Origin: Microbacterium maritypicum MF109
GTDB taxonomy: Bacteria; Actinomycetota; Actinomycetes; Actinomycetales; Microbacteriaceae
Assembly: GCF_000455825.1 (NCBI RefSeq)
Contig: NZ_ATAO01000206.1
Coordinates: 434,001-498,000 of the forward strand
Reading direction: 5' to 3'
Length of the DNA: 64,000 nucleotides
Shown here piece by piece: positions 1 to 8,855 of the stretch. The notes below the pieces were generated by a model. It was given only the letters and a program-made list of their open reading frames with translations, had not been told where the DNA came from and did not search any database. The translations under genes and the position numbers were made by a program. Numbering within the stretch: position 1 is the first letter of the stretch; each line of letters begins with the position of its first letter.

Positions 1-181
1 TGACGAGTCCGTTCAGCAGCCTCGCGAACGTCGACTTCCCCGAACCGTTCGCCCCGATCACGGCGATCGTGGAAGCCGTGAGCTCGACGCTGATGTCATG
101 CAGCACCGAACGTCCGTCGAGTTGCACCGACACCCGCTCGAGCGTGATCGGAGCCCCGGCGACCTGAGGGCACCCCATCAT
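1..181 (-). CDS. ECF-type ABC transporter ATPase, probable BioM (partial)
   Basis: N-terminal 60 or so residues of an ABC ATPase; the rest lies left of the window. The Walker A loop GANGSGKST is complete and is followed by FARLLNGLV, a pattern typical of energy-coupling-factor A components such as the biotin transporter ATPase BioM. It would power vitamin uptake at the inner face of the membrane. Two ATG codons stand side by side (181 and 178); the SD GGGGAG lies about 6 nt before the first. It is divergent from a TetR gene across a palindrome-rich spacer, so the TetR protein probably controls it. The biotin assignment is inference from the Walker A context only. Confidence 0.6.
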   Translation of the reverse strand, partial: MMGCPQVAGAPITLERVSVQLDGRSVLHDISVELTASTIAVIGANGSGKSTFARLLNGLV

Positions 182-202
182 CTGATCTCCCCGTCACGGT
201 CC

Positions 203-237
203 TGAACACTGTTCACCTGAACGTCGTTCACTATAAT
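203..237. promoter_or_regulatory. Tandem 13-bp palindromes plus -10 box (TetR operator)
   Basis: Two perfect palindromes sit side by side, TGAACACTGTTCA at 203-215 and TGAACGTCGTTCA at 218-230, with centres 15 bp apart. A consensus -10 TATAAT follows at 232-237, and the tetR ATG begins 7 nt after it, so that transcript is probably leaderless. The spacing suits two TetR dimers covering the promoters of both divergent genes. Confidence 0.75.
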
Positions 238-243
238 CGGAGC

Positions 244-828
244 ATGAGTCCCGAGCACAATCCGGCACGTCACGACCGCGACAGCGTGGCCAGGCGCGCT
301 CTCGCCCTGCTCGACGAGGTGGGACTCGCCGATCTCTCGATGCGGCGCATCGCCGCCGGGCTCGACGTGCAACCCAGCGCGCTCTACTGGCACTTCGCGA
401 GCAAGCAGGAGCTGCTGGCCGAACTCGCCGACCGGATCACCGCATCGATCCCTCACGGGAGCACCGACGTCCTCACGACCGCGCGCGGCATCCGCGACGC
501 ACTCTTCGCCTACCGTGACGGCGCCGAACTGGTCCTCAGCACCTATGCGCTCCAACTCGGCTCGTCGCAGGCGCAGACCGCGCTGACCGATGCGCTCCGC
601 GCGCAGGGAGCCCCCGATGCGGATGACCGTGGAGCCGCGATCCTGCATTTCGTGCTCGGACACGCAACGCTCGTCCAACAGCGCATGCATGCCGACAGCC
701 ACGGCGCTCTGCCCGACGCCGGCGCTCTCGACGTCACCGCCGGACTCGATGGCGTGTTCGACCTCGGGGTCACCGCCCTCGCGGGAGACCTCAGCGCGCC
801 GGCGACTCCGCCGCGTGCCCGAGCCTGA
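244..828 (+). CDS. TetR family transcriptional regulator
   Basis: 194-aa repressor-type protein. The N-terminal helix-turn-helix is clear at residues 33-55 (MRRIAAGLDVQPSALYWHF), followed by a helical ligand-binding domain with the TetR_C look seen in tetracycline-repressor relatives (ALYWHFASKQELL). The ATG at 244 lies 7 nt after a TATAAT box and has no SD, so translation is probably leaderless. It likely binds the two TGAAC...GTTCA palindromes just upstream, repressing itself and the divergent ABC ATPase. Its 3' end overlaps the convergent MFS gene by 38 bp. The ligand is unknown; biotin-related control is a guess from the neighbour. Confidence 0.9.
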   Translation: MSPEHNPARHDRDSVARRALALLDEVGLADLSMRRIAAGLDVQPSALYWHFASKQELLAELADRITASIPHGSTDVLTTARGIRDALFAYRDGAELVLSTYALQLGSSQAQTALTDALRAQGAPDADDRGAAILHFVLGHATLVQQRMHADSHGALPDAGALDVTAGLDGVFDLGVTALAGDLSAPATPPRARA

Positions 829-2158
829 GCCCGGGTACGACAGCCAACGCGACGAGAGCGATACAGAACGCGAAGACCGCGCTGAACGCCCCGGCCTCGC
901 CGCCGAGCGTCGCGACACCGAGACCGGCGAGTGCGATGGCGACGGCTGATCCGGCCGCGTCCGATATCGACAACGCGGAGGAGTTGAACCCCTGATTGGT
1001 CTCGTCCGAGTAGGCCAGGGTCAGGACGGTGAGGCGTGGATAGAGCAGTCCCATCCCGCCGCCGGCGAATGCCCAGCCCACCACCACGACGGCCGCCGAG
1101 ACGTCGAACACGGCGGCGGTGAGCACGCACAGCATCGCGACCAGGAGTGACCCCAGGCTGATCGTCGTGATGCGGTGATTGCCGAGTCTCTCGCCGAACC
1201 GCCCCTGCAGGGCCGAGGCACCCGCCCACGCGAGGGCCGCGAGCATGAGGGCGACGCCCGCCCAGGTCGCGCTGAAGTCGAACTTCTTCATCAGCAGATA
1301 GGGGATGTAGGCCTCCGCAGCGAAGAAGGCTCCCGCCACGATTCCTCGCATGAGCACCACGCTGGGAAGCCCCAGCCCTGCCCGCAAGGTACGCCGCGGC
1401 AGGAGTGGCAGTACGGCGAAGCCGATCGCCAGCACGGCGCCGAGCGCCACCGGCCATCTGATCGAGGGGGTCATCTCGGCGGAGAAGCCGACGACGACGG
1501 CGAGGACCGCGACGACGACCGCGAGCAACAGGCGGACGATGAGCGTACGGCGATCCTGCGGCTCGCCACGCCCGAGGTCGACCCCACGGAGGCGGACGGC
1601 GATCATCAGGAACGCCGCAGCGGTGAGCACGGCCACGCCCAAGAAGGCCCAGCGCCAATCGAGATACTCGGCGACAGCGCCCGCCAGAAACGGACCGACC
1701 ATGGACGGCACGACCCACGCCGCGGCGAAGGCGGCGAAGATCCGACCGTGCAGATGGGGCGGATACAAGCGTGCGACCACGACGTACAGTGCGACCGTCT
1801 GCCCTCCCGTCCCGAGCCCCTGGACGAGGCGTCCGACCAGGAACTGATGCATCGTGACGGCGAAGCCCGAGAGGAGCAGACCGATGATGAAGAGCGTCAC
1901 CGCGACGTAGAGGGCGCCGCGGGGGCCGCGGGCATCTGACCAGGCTCCGGTCGCGACCATGCCGATCACGCTCGTCGCGAGGGTTCCCGCGAAGGCCACG
2001 GCGAACAGGGCCTCACCATCGAGAGCCTCGCTGACGATCGGCATCACCGTCGTGACGGCCAGAGCCTCGATCGCCGCGAGGAAGATCAGCGCGACCGCGC
2101 CGAGAGTCACCCAGATCCGTTGGCGGTCCCAGATCGTCGCGGCGTCGGCGGCGGTCAT
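791..2158 (-). CDS. MFS transporter, multidrug-efflux type
   Basis: 455-aa integral membrane protein with 12-14 hydrophobic segments. The N-terminus (LAAIEALAVTTVMPIVSEAL) matches the drug:H+ antiporter pattern of the DHA2/EmrB type, followed by a loop-2 motif-A-like stretch GAWSDARGPRGAL. It would export a small amphiphilic compound. The start was placed at ATG 2158 because the hydrophobic family signature begins here; upstream codons are Arg-rich frame noise. The ATG overlaps the stop of the preceding aminotransferase (ATGA), so the two genes are translationally coupled. The substrate cannot be told from sequence. Confidence 0.85.
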   Translation of the reverse strand: MTAADAATIWDRQRIWVTLGAVALIFLAAIEALAVTTVMPIVSEALDGEALFAVAFAGTLATSVIGMVATGAWSDARGPRGALYVAVTLFIIGLLLSGFAVTMHQFLVGRLVQGLGTGGQTVALYVVVARLYPPHLHGRIFAAFAAAWVVPSMVGPFLAGAVAEYLDWRWAFLGVAVLTAAAFLMIAVRLRGVDLGRGEPQDRRTLIVRLLLAVVVAVLAVVVGFSAEMTPSIRWPVALGAVLAIGFAVLPLLPRRTLRAGLGLPSVVLMRGIVAGAFFAAEAYIPYLLMKKFDFSATWAGVALMLAALAWAGASALQGRFGERLGNHRITTISLGSLLVAMLCVLTAAVFDVSAAVVVVGWAFAGGGMGLLYPRLTVLTLAYSDETNQGFNSSALSISDAAGSAVAIALAGLGVATLGGEAGAFSAVFAFCIALVALAVVPGLRLGHAAESPAR

Positions 2159-3309
2159 CGGCCGACGAGCGACGCGATGCGCTCGATGGCCTCGGTGAGG
2201 ATCTCGGGGCTGGTGCCGAAGTTCAGTCGCACGTGGCCCGCGCCCTCCGCGCCGAACGACGGCCCGAAGTGCAGGGCGACCTTGGCGTCCTTGAGGATGC
2301 GCCGAGCGGGGTTGTCGCCCCACTCCAGTGCGGAGAGATCTATCCAGGCGAGGTAGCCCGCATCGGGGATGCGGTAGCGCGCGCCGGGAAGACGGGCGGC
2401 GAGAAGATCCTCGAGCAGCACGCGGTTCTCGTCGAGAGTGCGCAGCAGACCGTCGAGCCACTCATCGCTCTCCTCCGAGAACGCCGCGACGGCCGCGAGC
2501 AGCCCGAACTGCCCCGTTCGCCATTCGACCTCGACCGGAAGACCTCGGACGACGGCGCTGGTCGCGTCGTCGGCCGTGACCATGAGGGCGCACTTGAGCC
2601 CGGCCAGGTTGAACGCCTTGCTGGCGCTCACGACGGCGTAGCCCACCCGCTGTGCAGAGTCGCTCACGGACAGGAAAGGGGTGAACCCCGTGCCCGGTTG
2701 GGCGAGGGGCGCATGGATCTCGTCCGAGACGACCGCGACGCCGAACTCGTCGGCCAGCTCCGCGAGCGCTGCGAGACTGTCCCGATCGTGCACCGTGCCA
2801 GTGGGGTTGTGCGGGTTGCAGAGCAGGATCGCCGTCGCACCGTCGTCGAACGCCGCGCGGATCCCGTCGATGTCGAGCTCCCAGCCGGTGCCGGTATCGC
2901 GAAGCGGTACCCGTTCGACCTCTGCACCGGCCTCAGCGACCAGATCATAGAAGGGCGGGTACACGGGCGGCGTCACGACGATCCGCTCCCCCGGCTGCGT
3001 CACGCGACGCAGGATCTCCACGATCCCCATGCTCACGTCAGCCGTGCTGCGCATCCGGGCCGGGTCAGGGTCCCACCCGTAGCGTCGGCTCGCGAAGGCC
3101 GCGAACGACTCCGCGAGTGGCGTGCGTGACGCGACATACCCCGTGTCACCGATCTCCACCGCACGCTGCAACGCCGTCGAGATGGCCGGAGCCAACGGGA
3201 AATCGGTCTCCGCGACGAATAGCGGCAAGACGTCGGCGGGGTACTCCCGCCACTTCTCGCTGCTGCGCTCGCGGAGTTCCGCAAGAGGCAGGGCCTTCAC
3301 CTGAAGCAT
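2155..3309 (-). CDS. MalY/PatB-type PLP-dependent aminotransferase or C-S lyase
   Basis: 384-aa fold-type I PLP enzyme. NPHNPTG at 165-171, SDEIH at 195-199 and the Schiff-base lysine K231 in SASKAFNLAGLK are in place. The opening KWREYPADVLPLFVAETDF resembles the KW...D.lpmwVAdmDF pattern of MalY/PatB cystathionine beta-lyases rather than that of aspartate aminotransferases. Probable reaction: beta-elimination from cystathionine or a related S-conjugate in the cytoplasm. It is the first gene of a two-gene unit with the MFS pump (4-nt overlap), which hints at sulfur-amino-acid or S-conjugate export, but that link is inference. The 89-bp gap to the suf operon holds no gene. Confidence 0.85.
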   Translation of the reverse strand: MLQVKALPLAELRERSSEKWREYPADVLPLFVAETDFPLAPAISTALQRAVEIGDTGYVASRTPLAESFAAFASRRYGWDPDPARMRSTADVSMGIVEILRRVTQPGERIVVTPPVYPPFYDLVAEAGAEVERVPLRDTGTGWELDIDGIRAAFDDGATAILLCNPHNPTGTVHDRDSLAALAELADEFGVAVVSDEIHAPLAQPGTGFTPFLSVSDSAQRVGYAVVSASKAFNLAGLKCALMVTADDATSAVVRGLPVEVEWRTGQFGLLAAVAAFSEESDEWLDGLLRTLDENRVLLEDLLAARLPGARYRIPDAGYLAWIDLSALEWGDNPARRILKDAKVALHFGPSFGAEGAGHVRLNFGTSPEILTEAIERIASLVGR

Positions 3310-3398
3310 TGGTTCTCCCGAGGTTCCGACACGCGCCGTCGCGGTGCCATCCGATCCGACGCACGCCGATGATGCCTTCCGGCAATGCTCCTGCGGGG

Positions 3399-3728
3399 TC
3401 AGATAGCGAAGCCGAGGGCGCGCATCATGTCGCGTCCGTCATCCGTGATCCGCTCCGGGCCCCACGGTGGCATCCAGACCCAGTTGATCCGGAAGCGATC
3501 GACGACGCTGTCCAGAGCCTGGGCGGTCTGGTCCTCGAGGACGTCCGTGAGCGGGCAGCCGGCGCTGGTCAGCGTCATGTGGATGACGAGAGCATCGTTC
3601 TCGTCATCCCAGGCGAGGTCGTAGATGAGGCCGAGGTCGACGACGTTGATCCCGAGCTCGGGGTCCATGACGTCTTTGAGAGCCTCGGTGACCGCGTCGT
3701 ACTTCTCGTCCGTGAGGGTCGCTGTCAT
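3399..3728 (-). CDS. Metal-sulfur cluster assembly factor (MIP18/DUF59, SufT-like)
   Basis: 109-aa single-domain protein with the MIP18 signature DPELGINVVDLGLIYD (residues 22-37) and the TSAGCPLTD segment with the conserved Cys. Members help iron-sulfur cluster maturation or transfer to target proteins. It is the last gene of the suf operon, 9 bp after sufC, which is the usual place in Actinobacteria. Known role of the family: Fe-S maturation under high demand; the specific client proteins here are unknown. Confidence 0.88.
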   Translation of the reverse strand: MTATLTDEKYDAVTEALKDVMDPELGINVVDLGLIYDLAWDDENDALVIHMTLTSAGCPLTDVLEDQTAQALDSVVDRFRINWVWMPPWGPERITDDGRDMMRALGFAI

Positions 3729-3737
3729 GCGATCAGC

Positions 3738-4508
3738 CTACGCCTCGATGGGGGCTGCAGGGTCGAGGAAACGGTCGTATCCCTCGTTCTCCAGCCGGTC
3801 CGCGAGCTCGGGGCCACCCTCTTCGACGATCTTGCCCGCGACCACCACGTGTACGAAGTCGGGCCGGATGTAGCGGAGGATACGGGTGTAGTGCGTGATC
3901 AGCAGCACGCCGAGCCCGGTGGACTCCTTCGCACGGTTGACGCCCTCGGAGACGATCTTGAGCGCGTCGACGTCGAGGCCGGAGTCGGTCTCGTCGAGGA
4001 TCGCGAACTTCGGCTTCAGCACCTCGAGCTGCAGGATCTCGTGACGCTTCTTCTCGCCACCGGAGAAGCCCTCGTTGACGTTGCGCTGCGCGAACTTCGG
4101 GTCCATGCGCAGGTTCGACATGGCCGCCTTGACGTCCTTGGTCCAGCCGCGGATCGCCGGCGCTTCGCCGTCGAGTGCCGTCTTGGCCGTGCGCAGGAAG
4201 TTCGTCACCGTGACGCCGGGGATCTCGACCGGGTACTGCATCGCGAGGAAGAGGCCGGCGCGGGCCCGCTCGTCGACGCTCATCTCCAGGACATCCTGGC
4301 CGTCGAACGTGATCGAACCGGAGGTCACCGTGTACTTGGGGTGCCCGGCGATCGTGTAGGCCAGCGTCGACTTGCCAGAGCCGTTGGGGCCCATGATGGC
4401 GTGGGTCTCACCCGTGTTCATGGTGAGGTTGATTCCGTTGAGGATCGGGGTGGTCCCCGCATCGGTCTCGACCGTCACATGCAGGTCGCGGATCTCGAGA
4501 ACAGACAT
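3738..4508 (-). CDS. sufC: SufC, Fe-S cluster assembly ATPase
   Basis: 256-aa cytosolic ABC-type ATPase of the SufBCD scaffold. Walker A GPNGSGKST is at 40-48, the SufC-specific signature FSGGEKKR at 148-155 and Walker B with LDETDSGLD near 171-179. SufC drives conformational changes of SufB-SufD during cluster assembly. It lies 3 bp after the Rieske gene in one operon. Full length and unremarkable. Confidence 0.97.
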   Translation of the reverse strand: MSVLEIRDLHVTVETDAGTTPILNGINLTMNTGETHAIMGPNGSGKSTLAYTIAGHPKYTVTSGSITFDGQDVLEMSVDERARAGLFLAMQYPVEIPGVTVTNFLRTAKTALDGEAPAIRGWTKDVKAAMSNLRMDPKFAQRNVNEGFSGGEKKRHEILQLEVLKPKFAILDETDSGLDVDALKIVSEGVNRAKESTGLGVLLITHYTRILRYIRPDFVHVVVAGKIVEEGGPELADRLENEGYDRFLDPAAPIEA

Positions 4509-4511
4509 TCT

Positions 4512-4838
4512 TCAGACTTCCTTAATCACAGTCGGATCGATGAGCACGTCGTCGCCGTCGATCTGGACGACGTAGACGGGGACGGGCTCATATGCGGGGA
4601 GATTCTGGGGCTTGCCGGTGAGCAGCGAGAAGGCGGAGCCATGGGCCCAGCACTCCACGGTGTCACCCTCGACGAAGCCCTCGGACAACGAGATGTCACC
4701 GTGGGTGCAGGTGTCGCCGATGGCGTGGATGACGCCCTCGCCGTCTTTGATCACCGTGATGGGGACGCCGCCCGGGTCCACGCGCAGCGGCATGTCCTGT
4801 TCGAGGTCGGCGACGCCGCAGACGCGCTCGGCGGTCAT
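4512..4838 (-). CDS. Rieske [2Fe-2S] ferredoxin of the suf operon
   Basis: 108-aa Rieske-type ferredoxin, annotated in relatives as a non-heme iron oxygenase ferredoxin subunit. Both ligand boxes are intact: C44-T-H46 and C63-W-A-H66. It could supply electrons during cluster assembly or to an oxygenase. It overlaps sufD by 4 bp (ATGA) and is followed by sufC 3 bp later, so it is co-translated with the scaffold genes. This placement recurs in Actinobacteria; the redox partner is not established. Confidence 0.92.
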   Translation of the reverse strand: MTAERVCGVADLEQDMPLRVDPGGVPITVIKDGEGVIHAIGDTCTHGDISLSEGFVEGDTVECWAHGSAFSLLTGKPQNLPAYEPVPVYVVQIDGDDVLIDPTVIKEV

Positions 4839-6052
4839 GCGCTCACCTCGGCGAGCTCCGTCTCGATCGCTGCCAGCAGTTCGGTCTCGAGGGCAGGGAT
4901 GCCGAGGCGCTGCACGATGTCGGTGAGGAACCCGAGCACGACCAGACGTCGCGCCTCCTCCTCGGTGATGCCGCGAGCCTGCAGGTAGAACAGCTGCTCG
5001 TCGTCGAACCGACCGGTGGCACTCGCGTGTCCGGCGCCGAGGATGTCACCGGTCTCGATCTCGAGGTTCGGGATGGAGTCGGCACGCGCGCCCTCCGTCA
5101 GCACCAGGTTGCGGTTCGCCTCGTAGGAGTCGGTTCCGGTCGCGTCGGCGCCGATCAACACGTCGCCGATCCACACGCTGTGCGCGCCCTCACCCTGCAG
5201 CGCGCCCTTGTAGAGGACATCACCCTTGGTGTGGGGTCCCTTGTGGTGCAGGTAGACCTGACTCTCGAGGTGCTGCCCGGCATCCGCGTACGAGAGCCCG
5301 TACAGGTACCCCTCGGACCCGGCGCCCGTCAGCTCGACGCTCGGGTTGACGCGGACCACTCCGCCGCCGAAGCTGATCACGAAATGCCGGAGAGTCGCGT
5401 CTGCTCCGACCGTCGCCTGGTGAGCGGACGCGTGAACCGCGTCGTCTTCCCAGCGCTGGAGACTGACGACGGTGAGCTTGGCTCCGTCGCGCACGATGAT
5501 CTCGACGTTCTGCGCATACTGCGCGGAACCGGAGTGCGCGAGCACGATGGTGCCGCGCGAATGCGGGAGGGCTTCGATGAGGATCTGCCCGAAAGCGCGC
5601 TTGTCTGCACCCTTCCCCTCGACGGGGACGATGATCGGCTCGTCGAGTTCGGCCTCGGCAGGGATCTGGATGTGCAGACCGCGGGGGCTGTGCTTCCACG
5701 CGAGGGCGCTCGGCAGATCCTCGGGGCGGAAGAACTCGCCGTACGGGCCCTTCTCGTCCGCAGACGGCTCGAGGAACGCTTCGGCCGCGCCGAGACCATA
5801 GGTCACCGCGTCCTCGTCTCCCTGCTCGTCGGTGAAGAGTCCGCCGAACTTCGCGACCGGCGTGTGCTTCCAGTTGACCTCGCGCCCGGTCGGGGCGCCG
5901 AAATCAGCGGGGTCGAAGGAGTGCGGGCGCTCCGAGCGGGTCTGCACGGGGACGAATCCCGCGGCGGCGACCTGTGCCGCCGGATCGATGTGCGCGCTCG
6001 CGGGCGCGTCGGTGTTCTGCGCCTCGGCGGGCGCTGTCGTCGAGGCCGTCAC
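4835..6052 (-). CDS. sufD: SufD, Fe-S cluster assembly scaffold subunit
   Basis: 405-aa SufD; SufB/SufD beta-helix core roughly residues 120-370, ending in the conserved block SATGRFDDEQLFYLQARGI followed by EEEARRLVVLGF. It partners SufB and SufC. Translation starts at a GTG (6052) whose first base is also the last base of the sufB stop codon (TAGTG), giving tight coupling. The first 40 residues are Ala/Pro-rich and less conserved. Confidence 0.95.
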   Translation of the reverse strand: MTASTTAPAEAQNTDAPASAHIDPAAQVAAAGFVPVQTRSERPHSFDPADFGAPTGREVNWKHTPVAKFGGLFTDEQGDEDAVTYGLGAAEAFLEPSADEKGPYGEFFRPEDLPSALAWKHSPRGLHIQIPAEAELDEPIIVPVEGKGADKRAFGQILIEALPHSRGTIVLAHSGSAQYAQNVEIIVRDGAKLTVVSLQRWEDDAVHASAHQATVGADATLRHFVISFGGGVVRVNPSVELTGAGSEGYLYGLSYADAGQHLESQVYLHHKGPHTKGDVLYKGALQGEGAHSVWIGDVLIGADATGTDSYEANRNLVLTEGARADSIPNLEIETGDILGAGHASATGRFDDEQLFYLQARGITEEEARRLVVLGFLTDIVQRLGIPALETELLAAIETELAEVSA

Positions 6053-7470
6053 TAGCCGACCGATCCTTCCATGCCCATCTCGATGAGCTTGTTCAGTTCC
6101 ATCGCGTACTCCATGGGAAGCTCCCGTGCGATCGGCTCGATGAAGCCGCGCACGATCATCGCCATCGCCTCGTCCTCGGGCATGCCGCGGGACTGCAGGT
6201 AGAACAGCTGCTCCTCGCTCACCTTCGAGACCGTGGCCTCATGGCCGAGCTGCACGTCGTCGACGCGGATGTCGATGGCCGGGTAGGTGTCGGAGCGGGA
6301 CTTGGTGTCCACGAGCAGAGCGTCGCAGCGCACCGTGTTGGCGGAGTGGTGCGCCGCCGCGTCGACGCGCACCTCGCCGCGGTATCCGGCACGTCCGCCA
6401 CCACGAGCGATCGACTTCGAGACGATCGACGACTGCGTGTAGGGCGCCATGTGGATCATCTTGGCGCCGGCATCTTGGTGCTGACCGGGACCGGCGAAGG
6501 CGACGGACAGGGTCTCGCCCTTGGCGTGCTCGCCCATCAGATAGATCGACGGGTACTTCATCGTGACCTTGGAGCCGATGTTGCCGTCGACCCACTCCAT
6601 GGTTGCGCCCTCGTACGCCACGGCGCGCTTGGTGACCAGGTTGTAGACGTTGTTCGACCAGTTCTGGATCGTCGTGTACCGAACGCGGGCGTTCTTCTTC
6701 ACGATGATCTCGACGACGGCCGAGTGCAGGGAGTCCGACTTGTAGATCGGAGCCGTGCAGCCCTCGATGTAGTGGACATAGCTGTCCTCGTCGGCGATGA
6801 TGAGCGTCCGCTCGAACTGCCCCATGTTCTCGGTGTTGATGCGGAAGTAGGCCTGCAGCGGGATCTCGACGTGCACGCCCTTCGGGACGTACACGAACGA
6901 ACCGCCAGACCACACGGCGGTGTTCAGCGCAGCGAACTTGTTGTCGCCTGCGGGGATGACGGTGCCGAAGTACTCCTCGAAGAACTCGGGGTGCTCGCGC
7001 AGTGCCGTGTCGGTGTCCATGAAGATGACGCCCTGGGCTTCGAGGTCTTCGCGGATTTGGTGGTAGACGACCTCGGACTCGTACTGAGCCGCGACGCCGG
7101 CCACGAGGCGCTGACGCTCGGCCTCGGGGATGCCGAGGCGCTCATAGGTCTCGCGGATCTCGGCGGGAAGGTCTTCCCACGTCTGCGCCTGCTTCTCGGT
7201 GGAGCGGACGAAGTACTTGATGTTGTCGAAGTCGATCTCGCTGAGGTCTGCACCCCAGGTCGGCATCGGCTTGCGCCCGAAGAGCTGGTACCCCTTGAGA
7301 CGGGTCTTCAGCATCCATTCGGGCTCATTCTTGAGGCTCGAGATCCCACGGACGACGTCTTCGGAGATGCCGCGTTTCGCGATGGCACCCGCAGCATCCT
7401 CATCGTGCCAGCCGAATTCGTACACCCCCAGACCGTCAAGCTCCGGGCGGTCGATCAGCACATCCGACAT
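6052..7470 (-). CDS. sufB: SufB, Fe-S cluster assembly scaffold subunit
   Basis: 472-aa SufB, first gene of the suf operon. Characteristic stretches are [29 protein letters not shown], the EGCTAP block with its conserved Cys, and the C-terminal [17 protein letters not shown]. SufB is the site of cluster nucleation in the SufBC2D complex. No sufR regulator precedes it, and no sufS cysteine desulfurase or sufU follows in this locus, so the sulfur donor must be encoded elsewhere. The operon promoter should lie in the 233-bp spacer shared with ctaA. Confidence 0.97.
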   Translation of the reverse strand: MSDVLIDRPELDGLGVYEFGWHDEDAAGAIAKRGISEDVVRGISSLKNEPEWMLKTRLKGYQLFGRKPMPTWGADLSEIDFDNIKYFVRSTEKQAQTWEDLPAEIRETYERLGIPEAERQRLVAGVAAQYESEVVYHQIREDLEAQGVIFMDTDTALREHPEFFEEYFGTVIPAGDNKFAALNTAVWSGGSFVYVPKGVHVEIPLQAYFRINTENMGQFERTLIIADEDSYVHYIEGCTAPIYKSDSLHSAVVEIIVKKNARVRYTTIQNWSNNVYNLVTKRAVAYEGATMEWVDGNIGSKVTMKYPSIYLMGEHAKGETLSVAFAGPGQHQDAGAKMIHMAPYTQSSIVSKSIARGGGRAGYRGEVRVDAAAHHSANTVRCDALLVDTKSRSDTYPAIDIRVDDVQLGHEATVSKVSEEQLFYLQSRGMPEDEAMAMIVRGFIEPIARELPMEYAMELNKLIEMGMEGSVG

Positions 7471-7703
7471 CCAACACTCTCCTCACAGGTCCCAAACGGT
7501 GTCATCCGCCCCGACACACCTGATCCCCGTCGAGTCTGCGGGAGCGGGTGCCGTTGGTGGGCCCTCATCACCGGCGCTTCCATCGCGCCTAAACTGTTGA
7601 CGATGCTTCAGCGCTGTCAGCGCTCATCGCAACAATCCGATTCTACAGGTTCCGCCTGACAGACGGGCCATGCCCGCCGCGTCCCGTGCGGTCCGGAGGA
7701 CTT

Positions 7704-8810
7704 ATGCCCGAGACGATGATCCCCGCCAGCTCGACGACGCCGGCGGTCCCCGCCCGTTCCTCGTCCTGGGGGCGCGCGTTGACGGTCTTCGCGTGGTTGT
7801 CGTTCATCAGCGAGACCATCATCATCGGCACCGGCGGCGCCGTCCGTCTCACCGGATCGGGCCTGGGATGCTCGGACTGGCCCCTGTGCACGCCGGACTC
7901 ACTGGTGCCGATCCTCGAGGTGCAGGGCATCCACGGGATCATCGAGTTCGGCAACCGTCTGATGACCGGGGTGGTCGGGATCATCGCGCTGGTCGTGGTG
8001 CTGCTGGTGCTGCGTCTGTTCAGCGGGAAGCGCGGCCTCGTCAACGCGCTCTGGTTCGCGGCCGGCGGCCTCGTCGCCGCGGGTGTCGCCTACGCCATCG
8101 CCGCTCCGTTCCACATCCCCGCCTTCCCGATCGCCTCCGGTGTCCTGCTCATCGCGGTCATCGCCGCGGCTGTCCGATCCGTGCGCACGACTCCCGCGAG
8201 ACGGGACCTCGTCCTGCTCGCCTGGCTCACGCTGATCGGCGTGGTCGCGCAGGCGCTCGTCGGCGGCATCACGGTCCTCACCGGACTCAACCCGTTCATC
8301 GTGGGCTTCCACTACACCTCGTCGCTGCTGCTCGTGTGCATCACCGCGGCCTTCCTCGTGCGGTTGAAGACCTCCCCCGGACCGCGCGAGCGTGCGGTGC
8401 CCTCCTGGTTCGCCGTCGTCACGCACGTGACCGGCCTGGCTCTGGCCGTCACGATCGTCTTCGGCGTGCTGACCACCGGTTCCGGCCCGCACTCGGGCGA
8501 CGCCGATGTGCTGCGTCACGGGTTCGACGCGACCGTGCTGGCACACGTGCACTCGTGGCCGGGCTACATCCTGGCGGCGCTAGTGCTGTTCCTCACGGTC
8601 GCGGCGTGGGTGCTGCGACTCGAGCCGCGCCGGTGGCTGCTCGTCCTCGTCCTCGCGATCCTCGTGCAGGTCGGCGTCGGCGTCTGGCAGGCCAGAGAGG
8701 GCCTCCCGCCTCTCCTCGTCGGCATCCACATGGTCTTGGCCTCGCTCTCCGCCGCGACCTACACCGTGGTCGTGCTGCACCTCAAGCGCACAGCCGCAGC
8801 CGCGGACTGA
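7704..8810 (+). CDS. ctaA: Heme A synthase (CtaA/COX15)
   Basis: 368-aa protein with about eight membrane helices. It has the COX15/CtaA N-terminal pattern GGAVRLTGSGLGCSDWPLC with the conserved Cys pair, and HGIIEFGNR with a heme-ligand His; later His residues occur in the second half (VGFHYTSS, LAHVHSWPG, VGIHMVLAS). It oxidises heme O to heme A for aa3-type cytochrome oxidase. ATG 7704 was chosen because GGAGGA lies 5 nt upstream; a GTG 18 nt earlier has no SD. The partner gene ctaB lies just downstream on the other strand. Confidence 0.93.
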   Translation: MPETMIPASSTTPAVPARSSSWGRALTVFAWLSFISETIIIGTGGAVRLTGSGLGCSDWPLCTPDSLVPILEVQGIHGIIEFGNRLMTGVVGIIALVVVLLVLRLFSGKRGLVNALWFAAGGLVAAGVAYAIAAPFHIPAFPIASGVLLIAVIAAAVRSVRTTPARRDLVLLAWLTLIGVVAQALVGGITVLTGLNPFIVGFHYTSSLLLVCITAAFLVRLKTSPGPRERAVPSWFAVVTHVTGLALAVTIVFGVLTTGSGPHSGDADVLRHGFDATVLAHVHSWPGYILAALVLFLTVAAWVLRLEPRRWLLVLVLAILVQVGVGVWQAREGLPPLLVGIHMVLASLSAATYTVVVLHLKRTAAAAD

Positions 8811-8855
8811 CCCCGCACAGGCGATCCACAGGCAGCGCATCGTCGACTCATCAGG

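Noticed and set aside
2155..3309. Cysteine desulfurase SufS for the adjacent suf operon
   Set aside because: The PLP enzyme shows MalY/PatB features (KW..Y and SASKAFNLAGLK) and lacks the desulfurase Cys loop; it is separated by 89 bp and coupled to an MFS gene instead.
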